64,000 nt of DNA from an uncultured Sphingomonadaceae bacterium (GCA_947503245.1 CANNCV010000001.1:247501-311500), one strand, 5' to 3'. Counted from the first letter of the stretch, positions 46,826 through 57,028 are shown. The notes: generated by a model from the sequence alone, not told the origin. Numbers and translations: made by a program.

Positions 46826-49249
46826 TCAGGATTTTTCAGCGGCTATCAATTCAGCTTTTGTCATACCGCCATATTTACGCAAAACTGCGGCGGCGTCTTT
46901 GAACAATCCCCGAATATTATTTCTGACTTTGGCGTTTGATCGAGAAATCGCATAATCTAGGACTGTCATTCCATCATTAATGAATACGTTCGGGTTTCCG
47001 CCAGCCTCTAATAAGGCTGTTATCATATGTAAGTCTTCACTGTAGAAAAGGCGGGTCATCGCGACTTCTAAGGGTAGACGGTCAGTACTATCAGGTTGAT
47101 TTGGATCTGCACCATAATCCAAAAGCAGCTGCACGGCATTTTTCCCAGATACAATACAGGTGTTCAGCGCCATATCATCTGAGGGAAATCGAGCTTGCTT
47201 AGCCTCCCCTCCGACTTGGCGCGGGCGGTACCCAAGTTTTAAATAATATTCCAAAGCCCCTGTGCCCTGATGCGTCGTCCAAAAACAAAGCTGTTGCAAG
47301 AAATGATCGCCACTTAGACCGGTTTTATCAGGACGTCCCCCAAATTCCAGAGCCAGTTCTATGGCATCAAGATTTGTGTGTTTTCGATAATCAAAAAGGG
47401 CATTACGTAATGGTGAGTCCCATTCAGAATTCAAATATTCAATGTTCGATCTTTCTATGACACTTTTTATAATATCGGTATTTCCGATGTTGAATGCCAA
47501 AAGAGTATTTGCAGTTCGCGGAAGGTTTTTGAACAATGTATCGACAAAGAGTGAGTGCCAGCTCAACTTAGCCTCGCCACCCACCATCGGATGCACCGGA
47601 ATATCGGGATCCATGCCATGTGACAGCAACCATTCAACAATGTGACGTTGATTTTCGAATATAGCGGCGGTCAATGCACTTTCGCCATGCCCCCGCATTA
47701 ATCCGCCAGACTCTTCGATTAGCTGGCGTGTTTTTTCAAGGTCACCTGCTTTTATTACATCATATAATTTGGCAGCTTCCGACAAGGATTTTTCGATCAG
47801 CATGCTTACTGTTGACCGGTCCTGTCCTTTGACCGCAAATATCAATTTATCAAAATCCGATCCTGACAAACGATGCAACGAATGCCCTTCCAGCACCAAC
47901 AATATTAAAATGTCGTCAGACAAATATGCGTTTGCCGCTCTCCAGGCTTCCTCTTCGCGACGAGATCGAGACTCTACCCGAGCAACTTTCGGTATAAGCA
48001 TACGCACTATATCGACCGAGCCATTAGCGGCAGCTATCTGTACGAGGGATAATCCTGCACTTTTGCGATTAGCAAAATTGTTTTGATGGTGATTTGCGTC
48101 AGCACCATATTCCAACAGCAGTTTGAGTAACCCGCTTGACTTCTGATGCACTGCAATGAGCGCCGCTTCTCCAAGTGCCTCTTTATCTTTTTCAAAAGAA
48201 AGAATAGGCAACATTAGATCAGATCGTCCTAAAGCAGTGGCAACCGAAATTGGGCGGCCATAAAGAGGCATATCATTAGTGAAGTTACGTGGTTGCACTC
48301 TATCAATTGGCTGTAAGCTTTTACTGCGCTGATCATGTTCGGCGCCAGCCTCTAGCAAAAGAGAAACAGCATTAGCGTTGCCGCCAATAAGGGCAATATT
48401 CAGGACAGTGGGACACTCTTCGCAGGACAGATTGGGGTCAGCACCTGCATTGATGAGAATTTTCACCAAATCCGCATCGCCGCGCATGGCCGCCCAAGAC
48501 AATGTGGACATATCCCAATCATCAAGAACATTTGGATTAGCACCATCTGAAAGATACTGTTTTGTGGCAGTGACGTCACCCATTCTCGCAGCAGACGATA
48601 ATGAAGATGGAGATTTCAGATTTCTGGTTGCTTGAATCCAATCAGATATTGATAGATAATTTGAGCGTTTAACTTTCTTGTCAGTACTGTCAGTCTGTTC
48701 CGGCTTTTGCCGGCATAAGTCTGGATATGGAAATTGCGGATCATTAACCAAAGCCTGATTATAGCGTGCTGCATAGTTTAGATAGACATCTCGCCAAGCG
48801 ACATCTCCTCTCCCCCCAATTGCATGGCTAAAAAATACATTGGATTCAATCAGGGAATAGGGCGGATCTATCAAACATATTATTCCGGGGCGCAACGATC
48901 CAGCCCACGCATGTGTTATTTCTAGAAACAAGACCTTGCCATCTTTAACCGCTTTTTGCGCTTCGGCAATCGGGTCTTTGGTCCTTAGATCTTCTACCCT
49001 TTTTGCAAAGGGTTCTCCCAGACACTTGCGCTCATCCAAAGTTAACAATTCTGTTGATGATAAATCCAGAGCGCACTTTTCAGTAGCAGCATTCGCAAGT
49101 TTCTGGGCAATAGCGGGCAAAAGTTTTTTATCTGTATCTGGAGTTTTCTGGTGTAGAGGAGCAGCGATGGCGAGGTTCGAAATTGAAAACAAGCAAAAGA
49201 AAAGCAGAATGGTTTTGGTACGGATGGCCTGTATGTACTTAATATTCAT
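46826..49249 (-). CDS. Exported ankyrin-repeat protein
   Basis: An 807-residue protein. Residues 1-30 are a signal peptide (TILLFFCLFSISNLAIAA). Residues about 30-190 are a folded part of unknown type with FLEITHAWAGSLRPG. From about residue 200 to the end, at least nine ankyrin-like repeats occur, e.g. DADLVKILINAGADPN, ANAVSLLLEAGAEHD, SSGLLKLLLEYGADAN. Base composition is visibly richer in A+T than neighbours and codon use differs, which suggests recent acquisition. Its target is unknown; ankyrin proteins mediate binding. Confidence 0.85.
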   Translation of the reverse strand: MNIKYIQAIRTKTILLFFCLFSISNLAIAAPLHQKTPDTDKKLLPAIAQKLANAATEKCALDLSSTELLTLDERKCLGEPFAKRVEDLRTKDPIAEAQKAVKDGKVLFLEITHAWAGSLRPGIICLIDPPYSLIESNVFFSHAIGGRGDVAWRDVYLNYAARYNQALVNDPQFPYPDLCRQKPEQTDSTDKKVKRSNYLSISDWIQATRNLKSPSSLSSAARMGDVTATKQYLSDGANPNVLDDWDMSTLSWAAMRGDADLVKILINAGADPNLSCEECPTVLNIALIGGNANAVSLLLEAGAEHDQRSKSLQPIDRVQPRNFTNDMPLYGRPISVATALGRSDLMLPILSFEKDKEALGEAALIAVHQKSSGLLKLLLEYGADANHHQNNFANRKSAGLSLVQIAAANGSVDIVRMLIPKVARVESRSRREEEAWRAANAYLSDDILILLVLEGHSLHRLSGSDFDKLIFAVKGQDRSTVSMLIEKSLSEAAKLYDVIKAGDLEKTRQLIEESGGLMRGHGESALTAAIFENQRHIVEWLLSHGMDPDIPVHPMVGGEAKLSWHSLFVDTLFKNLPRTANTLLAFNIGNTDIIKSVIERSNIEYLNSEWDSPLRNALFDYRKHTNLDAIELALEFGGRPDKTGLSGDHFLQQLCFWTTHQGTGALEYYLKLGYRPRQVGGEAKQARFPSDDMALNTCIVSGKNAVQLLLDYGADPNQPDSTDRLPLEVAMTRLFYSEDLHMITALLEAGGNPNVFINDGMTVLDYAISRSNAKVRNNIRGLFKDAAAVLRKYGGMTKAELIAAEKS

Positions 49250-49509
49250 ACTATGATTTATCCGGTTAATGGCTTTTGCAATCAGCTTTCAAATATTTAA
49301 GTTACTCTCAATAACAAAATAGCGCCTATCTTAAAAATCCGCAAATACATAAGCGGTTATAGCTATCGGAAAGTTTCTGAAGGCGGTTGAAAGAATCCGT
49401 CCCGAGAGAGCCATCATCTACTCTGAGGTGACTGCAATCATATCGACAAATGCCTAACTTTTATATTATATACAGCCTATAAATATGTCTGCGTTGAAAG
49501 GGAATTGTG

Positions 49510-50370
49510 ATGCGCAAATATGCCGGTTTAGCCATTTTGGGCGCGCTGCTTCTGTCTGCCTGTGGCCAGCAAGATGTGAGCGAAGGCGATAATGCGGGTG
49601 CGCAAGAAGCGGATATCTCTGGCAGCAAAGGCATAGGCCATGATGGCGGCGATGCTGCAACCCGGGCCGAAATCTCTTTTGATGGAGACTTCACCGCAGG
49701 CCAATCGCAACAGGTGACGCTGCGCCTGGTAGATAAAGTTACAGGCGACCCTTTAGGGCCTGATGACATTGCCATTGCCCACACCAAAAAGGTGCATCTG
49801 CTGATCATCGACAAAAGCCTGTCAGATTATCATCATATCCACCCTCTTCCCGGCAAAAACCCTGGCGAATGGGTGTTCGATTTTGCGCCTCGGCTTTCCA
49901 CCAATTACCGCGTCTGGGCCGATATTGTTCCCGTTAAAGGCAATCAGGAATATGTCGGCGCGATTATCAATGCAGGAAATGAAGCCGCAAAAACCCCTGA
50001 CACAGCAGAGGTTTTGGAAGTGACAAGTGATGGACTGAATTTCAGCCTGTCATTTGACGGTCCATTAAAGGCTGGAGAAAATGTGATAGGCAGCGTTTCC
50101 ATCAAGGATGCAAGCACACAAGAACCATTCACGCAGTTAGAGCCCATCATGGGGGCGTTCGGCCATGTAGTCGCTTTTGCTGGGGATTGGGACTCGATTG
50201 AACATGTCCATCCACGTGGGCCAGAACCCACATCTGATGATGAGCGCAGCGGACCGGTTTTAACCTTCCATATGCGCCCAGCAAAAAGCGTAACGATGAA
50301 GATATTCGTGCAAACACAGGTGAACGGCAAAGATGTATTCGCGCCATTCACCGTGCAGGTTGCTGAGTAA
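49510..50370 (+). CDS. Lipoprotein with repeated His-x-His-Pro motifs, possible metal binding
   Basis: About 286 residues. A lipobox LLLSACGQ gives acylation at Cys20 or so. Two beta-sandwich-like modules follow, each ending with a His motif: DYHHIHPLPG near residue 118 and EHVHPRGPE near residue 235. The pattern recalls secreted YtkA/CopC-like proteins that bind copper, but the family is not recognised with certainty. The ribosome site AAAGGGAA precedes ATG 49510 (or GTG 49507). Confidence 0.65.
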   Translation: MRKYAGLAILGALLLSACGQQDVSEGDNAGAQEADISGSKGIGHDGGDAATRAEISFDGDFTAGQSQQVTLRLVDKVTGDPLGPDDIAIAHTKKVHLLIIDKSLSDYHHIHPLPGKNPGEWVFDFAPRLSTNYRVWADIVPVKGNQEYVGAIINAGNEAAKTPDTAEVLEVTSDGLNFSLSFDGPLKAGENVIGSVSIKDASTQEPFTQLEPIMGAFGHVVAFAGDWDSIEHVHPRGPEPTSDDERSGPVLTFHMRPAKSVTMKIFVQTQVNGKDVFAPFTVQVAE

Positions 50371-50398
50371 GATAAGCCGTATTTATAGGCTTCTGCGC

Positions 50399-50572
50399 CT
50401 AGCTAGCGCCGATTTTTGCGGCCACTTCCTCGACGCTGCCGACAACCAGCAGAGGTGAACCGCCGACCATGCCGACATTGGTCTGGCCATTTTCACCAGT
50501 GCGCAGCCACGCAATATTATCGACCACGACCATATAGTCACCGCCGCGCGAATCGAGTTTAACAAGCTTCAT
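50399..50572 (-). CDS. Small 57-residue protein, conserved-looking
   Basis: The minus-strand ATG at 50572 has AGGAGA nine bases upstream, and the frame runs 57 codons to TAG at 50399. The protein begins MKLVKLDSRGGDYMVVVDNIAWLR and ends LLVVGSVEEVAAKIG, a small alternating beta pattern with a C-terminal helix. I do not recognise a family; the shape slightly recalls FlbD-like small regulators. It is divergently oriented to the phenylalanine hydroxylase gene. Confidence 0.7.
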   Translation of the reverse strand: MKLVKLDSRGGDYMVVVDNIAWLRTGENGQTNVGMVGGSPLLVVGSVEEVAAKIGAS

Positions 50573-50776
50573 TGATTGTCTCCTGACCCGCTATACATAG
50601 CCGCCAGACCTCTTTTTTGGATTAATGCCCCGCAAAATATGGTGCTGCTGCGCTAAGGCTTGGCACTTTTTGGAGATACTCGCGTAAGAAACTTATACGC
50701 AAACGCAACTTTTTGCCCTATATTACATGTTCACCAACACTCCCGAGGCCAGAGCCTCATCAGATTTTAGGCCGTT

Positions 50777-51736
50777 ATGGAACAGCTATTGATAGACCCT
50801 ACCGCCGATTGCACCGCCGATATTGATGTATCGGTTATCCCTGACCTGCCTGCGGATACCTTTGTTGCGCCGCTGACCAAACCGGCGCATCTGGCTGAAG
50901 ATTGGTTAGAGCCTGAACAGCGCACATATAGCAGCGCCGAGCATCATATCTGGGATGATCTTTTTGCCCAGCAGATGGAATTGCTGCCTGGCCGCGCATG
51001 CAGCGCCTATATGGACGGACTAAAAAGACTTGATCTTGGTAGTGGCGGCGTGCCGGATATGGCGGCAATGAGCGAAGAATTGCGCAGCATGACTGGCTGG
51101 GAAGTGGTGCCCGTGCCCATGCTGATCCCCGATCATGTGTTTTTCTATCATCTGGCCAATCGGCGTTTTCCTGCGGGCAATTTTATCCGCACGCGGGAGA
51201 ATTTTGACTATATTCAAGAGCCGGATGTGTTCCATGATGTGCTTGGCCATGTGCCGATGCTGACTGATCCGGTCTTTGCAGATTATATGGCAGCTTATGG
51301 CCGTGCGGGCTGGAAAGCGCTGCACCATAATCGCCTTAAAGCGCTTAGTGCACTTTACTGGTATACGGTGGAATTTGGTCTTATCCGCGAAGAGGGTGAA
51401 TTGCGCTCTTATGGTGCGGGCATTATGGCCGGCCCTGCCGAACTGGTCTTTGCCACAGGTGCTCGCTCTCCTAATCGCATTCATCTTGATGTCGACCGCG
51501 TCATGCGCACCGATTATGTTATCTCCGATCTGCAGCCGACTTATTTTGTCATCGACAGTTTTCAAGAGTTGTACGACATGACCGTGGCGCGCAATTTCGA
51601 CGATCTTTATGCCGGTTTGGCACCTGGCTTTACCTATGCCAATCAGGCGGTGCTGGACAGTGATACGGTTTATCATGTCGGCACACAGGAATATGCCCTG
51701 CGCGGTGGCAGTGGTTCGGGTGCTGCCCCTATATGA
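50777..51736 (+). CDS. phhA: Phenylalanine 4-monooxygenase
   Basis: The 319-residue catalytic-domain-only bacterial enzyme. Iron ligands are in FHDVLGHVPML (two His) and YWYTVEFGL (Glu). It hydroxylates phenylalanine to tyrosine with tetrahydropterin. It overlaps the following epoxide hydrolase by ATGA. The upstream spacer has GCGTA...TACGC symmetry near 50684, which may be an operator. Start at 50777 has only a weak ribosome site. Confidence 0.95.
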   Translation: MEQLLIDPTADCTADIDVSVIPDLPADTFVAPLTKPAHLAEDWLEPEQRTYSSAEHHIWDDLFAQQMELLPGRACSAYMDGLKRLDLGSGGVPDMAAMSEELRSMTGWEVVPVPMLIPDHVFFYHLANRRFPAGNFIRTRENFDYIQEPDVFHDVLGHVPMLTDPVFADYMAAYGRAGWKALHHNRLKALSALYWYTVEFGLIREEGELRSYGAGIMAGPAELVFATGARSPNRIHLDVDRVMRTDYVISDLQPTYFVIDSFQELYDMTVARNFDDLYAGLAPGFTYANQAVLDSDTVYHVGTQEYALRGGSGSGAAPI

Positions 51737-52899
51737 AGACAGGCAAGGCCCGCCCTTTTAGCGTTGCCATTGCGCAGCATGATATTGATGATCTAAAGCA
51801 GCGTCTTAGCCATGCACGCCTGCCAGAACGCGAGCTTCTGCCCAGCGATGGAGATGCGCAATCTGAATGGGATCAAGGCGTGCCATTAGCTGTGGCGCAG
51901 CAGTTTCTGGATTATTGGCGCGATACGTATGACTGGCGCCAGTGCGAAGTCAGACTGAATGCCCATCCGCAATATATGATGGAGGTGGACGGCCTCGACA
52001 TATATTTCCTGCATATCCGTTCCCCGCATGAGAACGCCCGGCCACTGCTCCTGACCCATGGTTGGCCAGGATCAATATTGGAATTTATTGACGTTATCAC
52101 AGCTTTTACGCACCCAGAGGATCATGGCGGAACAGCAGAAGATGCCTATCATCTTATCTTTCCGTCCCTGCCTGGTTATGGCTTTTCTGGCAAACCGACC
52201 CGCGCCGGATGGGATATTGAACGGATCGCGACTGCATGGGACGCGCTGATGCGCGCGCTGGGATATGATCGCTATTTTGCTCAAGGCGGTGACTGGGGTT
52301 CGGTTGTAACCACCGAAATGGCGGTGCAAAATCTCGGCGGCCTAGCGGCATTTCACAGCAATATGGTCTTGGCACCGCCTGATACCGCTAATCTGGCCAA
52401 TGCCAGCGATGCAGAAAAGGCGGCATTGTCCAGGCTGCAATGGTATAGGCAGCATGATAATGGCTATGCCCAAATCCAGCAAACACGTCCACAAACCCTG
52501 GGCTATGCACTGGCCGACTCACCTATTGGACAAATGGCGTGGATCTTGGAAAAATTCCGCAACTGGTCCGATGTTGGCGACGATATTGCCAGCGGTTTTG
52601 ATATGGACCATCTGCTCGACAATATCTCGCTTTATTGGTTCACCAATTCGGGGGCATCTTCTGCGCGTTTATATTGGCACAGCTTTGGCAAGGGCAAAAT
52701 GGAGCCCATAAACGTCCCCATGGGTGGCAGCATTTTCCCCAAAGAATTGTTCCAGACATCCCGCCGTTGGGCAGAAAAGCGCTATTCTAACATTATTCAC
52801 TGGAACGTACTGGACAAAGGCGGGCATTTTGCAGCGTTTGAACAACCCGATATCTTTGTCCAAGAAGTCCGTTCCTGCTTTGCAAAAGCTGTTCTCTAA
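51733..52899 (+). CDS. Epoxide hydrolase (alpha/beta hydrolase, EHN domain)
   Basis: A 388-residue enzyme. The N-terminal EHN segment (residues 1-105) has DIDDLKQRLSHARLPE; oxyanion motif HGWPGSILEF is near residue 107; the nucleophile Asp lies in AQGGDWGSVVT near 180; the catalytic His is in GGHFAAFEQP near 367. It resembles microsomal-type epoxide hydrolases. It is translationally coupled to phhA by ATGA overlap; a biochemical link is not obvious. Confidence 0.92.
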   Translation: MKTGKARPFSVAIAQHDIDDLKQRLSHARLPERELLPSDGDAQSEWDQGVPLAVAQQFLDYWRDTYDWRQCEVRLNAHPQYMMEVDGLDIYFLHIRSPHENARPLLLTHGWPGSILEFIDVITAFTHPEDHGGTAEDAYHLIFPSLPGYGFSGKPTRAGWDIERIATAWDALMRALGYDRYFAQGGDWGSVVTTEMAVQNLGGLAAFHSNMVLAPPDTANLANASDAEKAALSRLQWYRQHDNGYAQIQQTRPQTLGYALADSPIGQMAWILEKFRNWSDVGDDIASGFDMDHLLDNISLYWFTNSGASSARLYWHSFGKGKMEPINVPMGGSIFPKELFQTSRRWAEKRYSNIIHWNVLDKGGHFAAFEQPDIFVQEVRSCFAKAVL

Positions 52900-52911
52900 G
52901 CCACATCGCGG

Positions 52912-54891
52912 CTATCTACTATCTTCAACCAAACCCAATTGCGTTTCTATAAATTCGGCCTGACGACGATAATAGAAAAGGCGATTGGCAATTTTGCGCC
53001 AGCCATGCCCTTCATCAGGGATGCGTATAAAAGGTGCATCGATGCCATTGGCCCGCAATATCTTCACCATCGTCTCTGTTTCAGCAATGTCGATCCGTGG
53101 ATCTTTTACCCCATGGGAATAGAGCACTGGAACACGAATCTGATCAGCCTGTCGGATGGGAGAATTCACTGCGTAAAAGTCGCGCCATTTCTGCTCACCA
53201 ATATCCCCATATTCTATACGGTCCGCTGCCTTCAAAGCTGGTGACGCAACTTCCAATGCAGTAATCCAATCAGCCACACCGAATAAAGATATACCTGCAG
53301 CGAAGCTCTCAGGATAAGCCGCCAGTACTGCATTGACCATATAGCCTCCATAGCTTCCACCAGCGACAATGGCGCGCTTCGGGTCAACCAGCCCCTTGCT
53401 GCCCAAAGCGTCCAGCATATCAACCAGATCACGTACGCTATCCAGACGTTTTTCGCGGTCATCCAGTTTTACATATGTGCGGCCAAAACCGGTTGAGCCG
53501 CGCACATTGGGCTCAAACACCGCAACGCCGCGCCCAACATGATATTGCACAATCGGGTCCCAGCTTGCGCGCGATTCAGCGGTTGGCCCGCCATGAACCA
53601 AGAACAAAACCGGCGGCGGTTCCGTGCCTGTATTTTCTGGCAAATAGAGCAGGCCCTGCAACATCACCCCATCACGTGCGGCCATGCGTACCGATTGCGG
53701 CGCAACAAGGCTATCCGCATTTAGCCCGGCAAGGTTGGAGCGATAGCTATGCGTTAAAGCACCCTTTGCGATATCAAGCACATACAGATCGCCGGGCCTG
53801 TTATACCCACTGACACGCACCAGCAATTTGCCGCTGTTGCCGGTGCAATCCAGATTGAAAACACCGTCCGGCATTTCAGGTATAGCAATCTTCCGGTCAG
53901 TCTCACGGTCATATATGGCCAAGGCATCGCGCCCGTTCTGGCCTGTCACCCATGCCAGATAGCGATCATTTGCGCCGCATAATGTTACCCCGCCAATATC
54001 TGCATGTTCGGCGCTTTCAATATCTGAAATCGCGTCGGAAGAGATTGCGTAAAAAGCCAGTCGCTTAAACTCGCGATTCAGATCCGTGGCGAAATAAAAG
54101 CCGCTACTATCTGCGAGCCAGGCAAAACCGCCATCACCATGATTGGCCCGCGATTTGGGGGCAGAAATTGTTTTGCGTTCGCCGCTTTGTATATCGAGAA
54201 GGTGCAGATTGTCGCCATCTTCACCAACGGTTTCAGTAATGATGGCAAAGCGGCCATCAGGCGACAGCGACCGTGCGAAATTACCATAACGCCCTTCATA
54301 GACCAGACGGTCTTCACCGTTCAGACTGGCGCGGTAGATATCGAAATCGAGGCCATTACGCGCTGTTGACGCATATACAAAAGATTCGCCATTAGCGGCA
54401 AAATCACCAAATACGCGGAAAGTGCCGCCTTTTGCTGGGAAAACACGCCGTTCGCTACTGCCATCGCTGGCTATAAAGAAATAGGCCTGTTGCTCATTGC
54501 CGTCATTATCTGCCCCGTAAAGCAGCCCTTTGCCATCGGGCGACCAGCGGAAAAACCCGATGCCATTGCCGAATGTCAATTGCCTTGGCTGGCCACCCGC
54601 AGTAGGCATAGTCCATATCTGCGATGCCCCAGTGATGCTGCTGGAAAAAGCGATAGTCTCTCCATCTGGTGAGAGCTGTGCGTCACCCGCGCCATTGGCC
54701 AGAAGAAAGCGGCTAATATCGGCAGGCGCATCCCCGGCAAGACCAACACTTATAGCCTCAATTTCTGGTTCAATGGCGTCGATAGAAAGATCTGGGCCTG
54801 ATGTGCCGCCAAAACTTGCCTCTTGATCCTGTGCAGCTGCCGGCAAGGCAATACATGTTGCTGCAGCAACAGCTATAAAAAGTCGTAACAT
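52912..54891 (-). CDS. Exported S9 family prolyl-oligopeptidase-type peptidase
   Basis: A 659-residue protein with a signal peptide (LRLFIAVAAATCIALPAAAQ). Residues about 70-400 form a beta propeller (TolB-like WSPDGKGLLYG and similar repeats). The C-terminal alpha/beta hydrolase has nucleophile GGSYGGYMVNAV near 510, Asp in KDPRIDIAETE and His in DEGHGWRK. It probably degrades peptides in the periplasm. Convergent with the epoxide hydrolase gene, 12 bases apart. Confidence 0.92.
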   Translation of the reverse strand: MLRLFIAVAAATCIALPAAAQDQEASFGGTSGPDLSIDAIEPEIEAISVGLAGDAPADISRFLLANGAGDAQLSPDGETIAFSSSITGASQIWTMPTAGGQPRQLTFGNGIGFFRWSPDGKGLLYGADNDGNEQQAYFFIASDGSSERRVFPAKGGTFRVFGDFAANGESFVYASTARNGLDFDIYRASLNGEDRLVYEGRYGNFARSLSPDGRFAIITETVGEDGDNLHLLDIQSGERKTISAPKSRANHGDGGFAWLADSSGFYFATDLNREFKRLAFYAISSDAISDIESAEHADIGGVTLCGANDRYLAWVTGQNGRDALAIYDRETDRKIAIPEMPDGVFNLDCTGNSGKLLVRVSGYNRPGDLYVLDIAKGALTHSYRSNLAGLNADSLVAPQSVRMAARDGVMLQGLLYLPENTGTEPPPVLFLVHGGPTAESRASWDPIVQYHVGRGVAVFEPNVRGSTGFGRTYVKLDDREKRLDSVRDLVDMLDALGSKGLVDPKRAIVAGGSYGGYMVNAVLAAYPESFAAGISLFGVADWITALEVASPALKAADRIEYGDIGEQKWRDFYAVNSPIRQADQIRVPVLYSHGVKDPRIDIAETETMVKILRANGIDAPFIRIPDEGHGWRKIANRLFYYRRQAEFIETQLGLVEDSR

Positions 54892-55024
54892 ATGCAGGCC
54901 CTTTGTTTTTTACCGCGGCCTAGCTTAACGACCATTACAGCAATGGCAATTCGTAAAGAGTCTATGCGATCATGCGCAGCCTTTCCCTATATTGTTTTGC
55001 GCAAGCAGGTTATAGGCTGCGCTT

Positions 55025-56959
55025 ATGGCCGATGATCACTATCACCCAAGCACATTGCCAACAGCGATAGCTCCGGTTTCCGGACCATTTGTGCTGCTTG
55101 ATGATGCGAGTGGCGACGGGCCAGCGCGGCTATATACCCAGCCGAAAAATATCATTTGTGCTGAGACCCGTGAAGAATTGGATAGCGCTCTGGCGGCCAT
55201 TGATACAGCGCGGTGCGGTAACTCTGGAAGGCCGCCACGCCATTTGGCGGGATATTTTGGCTATGAAGCGGGTCTGGCGTTTGAGCCCAAATTACGCCCA
55301 CGCCTCGATGCTTTTCTGTCGCGTAAAAGCAAAGACATGCCGCCCTTATGCTGGTTTGGTGAGTTTGCCGACTATGCCATACTGCCCGCCGACAATATTG
55401 ATGACTGGTTAGCGGCACAGCAGGGGCCGTATAATGGTCAGGCAGATATGGGGGCCTTCGCGACGCAGCAAAGTCTGTCGGCATATGACGACCAATTTGC
55501 AGATATTATCGAAGCTATTCGCAGCGGGGATATCTATCAGGCCAATCTCACCATTCGCACTCATGCGCATTTTGATAGCTGCCCCATTGCCCTTTACCGC
55601 ACATTGCGGCGCTTTGGCGCAGCGCGCTATAGTGCGTTGGTTTATGATGGCACGCACTGGCTGCTCAGCCTCTCGCCGGAATTGTTTTTCGCTTGTCATA
55701 ATGGCCGCATAACCACGCGTCCGATGAAAGGGACATTGCGCGCCAACCCCGATCATGCTGGGGATGCAGCGGCGGCGCGGGAATATTTTGCAAGAGACGA
55801 CAAAAATCGCGCGGAAAATCTTATGATTGTCGATCTGCTGCGCAATGACCTGTCCCGTATTTGCGAGGCTGGCAGTGTCGTTACCAGAGACCTTTTTGCG
55901 GTCGAACATTATCCAACGGTTCACCAGATGGTCTCAACAGTCTCTGGTCAGATGCAATCAGACATTGGTGCGCAAGATGTTATTCGTGCGCTTTTCCCGT
56001 GCGGATCAATAACCGGCGCACCCAAGATTCGCGCAATGGAGCTGATCGACGATATTGAAGCTGCCCCGCGCGGGGTCTATTGCGGTGCCATTGGCCGCTT
56101 TGATGCTGTCAGTCTGGACAAGGCTGCTAATGAGAGTGCTTTAAGCGGTGCCTTTAACGTGGCCATTCGCACCTTGCATTTTGCCCCGCAATCGCAAAGA
56201 CTGACATTGGGTTTGGGCTCGGGCATAGTTGCAGATTCCAAAGCGGGGCCGGAATGGCGTGAATGTCTGGATAAAGGGGCTTTTGCAATGACAGCAGCGC
56301 GTAAAGTTGATCTGATTGAGACTATGGCGCTTTATCCAGATAAAGGGATATTGCGGCTGGAGGCCCATTTGGCGCGGATGAAAGCCAGCGCCCAGCAATT
56401 GGCCTATCAGTTTGACCGACATGCCGCCCGCAATGCCATTCAGGCAGCATGCTTCCACGCCATGAGCCCTGCTAAAGTCCGTCTGTTGGTCAGCCGCGAC
56501 GGCAATTTTGCAATCCAATCCATGCCGTTACAGCCCTTTGATAAGGCACCGATACCCGTGCTTATGGCTGATATGCCTGTGGCCAGCAACGACCCGCGCC
56601 TAGCGCATAAAACAACTGACCGCGCATTTTACGACGATAGCCGCAGGTGCGCCATGAAGGAAAGTGAGGCCGCCGAAGTGATTTTCTTCGATGCCGCGGG
56701 TTTCGCTTGTGAAGGAAGTTTCACTCATATTTTTGTGCGCCAAACAGACATGCCCGAGAAAGGCCCGCAATATCTGACGCCGCCAATATCTCGGGGTATG
56801 CTCCCGGGAATTTTGCGCCAAGAGATGCTGGACAGTAATAATGCCGTGGAGCAGGATCTGAGCAAGCAAGATATTGCTGCGGCGAGCAGAGATGGGCGAT
56901 TGTTGCTGGGCAATTCTGTGCGCGGCCTATTTGCCGCAGCATTATTGAGCCAGGCTTAA
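55025..56959 (+). CDS. pabB: Aminodeoxychorismate synthase component I fused to class IV aminotransferase (PabB-PabC)
   Basis: A 644-residue fusion. Residues about 130-395 are the chorismate-binding domain (SGDIYQANLTIRTHAHF, RPMKGTLRANPDHAGD, ENLMIVDLLRNDLSRI, GSITGAPKIRAMELIDDIE). From about residue 410 to the end is an aminotransferase class IV/ADC lyase-like domain (MALYPDKGILRLEAHLARMKAS, LGNSVRGLFAA). Together they turn chorismate into 4-aminobenzoate for folate. A separate amidotransferase (PabA) is expected elsewhere. Confidence 0.93.
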   Translation: MADDHYHPSTLPTAIAPVSGPFVLLDDASGDGPARLYTQPKNIICAETREELDSALAAIDTARCGNSGRPPRHLAGYFGYEAGLAFEPKLRPRLDAFLSRKSKDMPPLCWFGEFADYAILPADNIDDWLAAQQGPYNGQADMGAFATQQSLSAYDDQFADIIEAIRSGDIYQANLTIRTHAHFDSCPIALYRTLRRFGAARYSALVYDGTHWLLSLSPELFFACHNGRITTRPMKGTLRANPDHAGDAAAAREYFARDDKNRAENLMIVDLLRNDLSRICEAGSVVTRDLFAVEHYPTVHQMVSTVSGQMQSDIGAQDVIRALFPCGSITGAPKIRAMELIDDIEAAPRGVYCGAIGRFDAVSLDKAANESALSGAFNVAIRTLHFAPQSQRLTLGLGSGIVADSKAGPEWRECLDKGAFAMTAARKVDLIETMALYPDKGILRLEAHLARMKASAQQLAYQFDRHAARNAIQAACFHAMSPAKVRLLVSRDGNFAIQSMPLQPFDKAPIPVLMADMPVASNDPRLAHKTTDRAFYDDSRRCAMKESEAAEVIFFDAAGFACEGSFTHIFVRQTDMPEKGPQYLTPPISRGMLPGILRQEMLDSNNAVEQDLSKQDIAAASRDGRLLLGNSVRGLFAAALLSQA

Positions 56960-57028
56960 TGCAAGGCTGATATCAGCGTCCTAGAAAGACCGGCTTCGAT
57001 ATCAATCACCTCCAAATATCTGGTTTGC

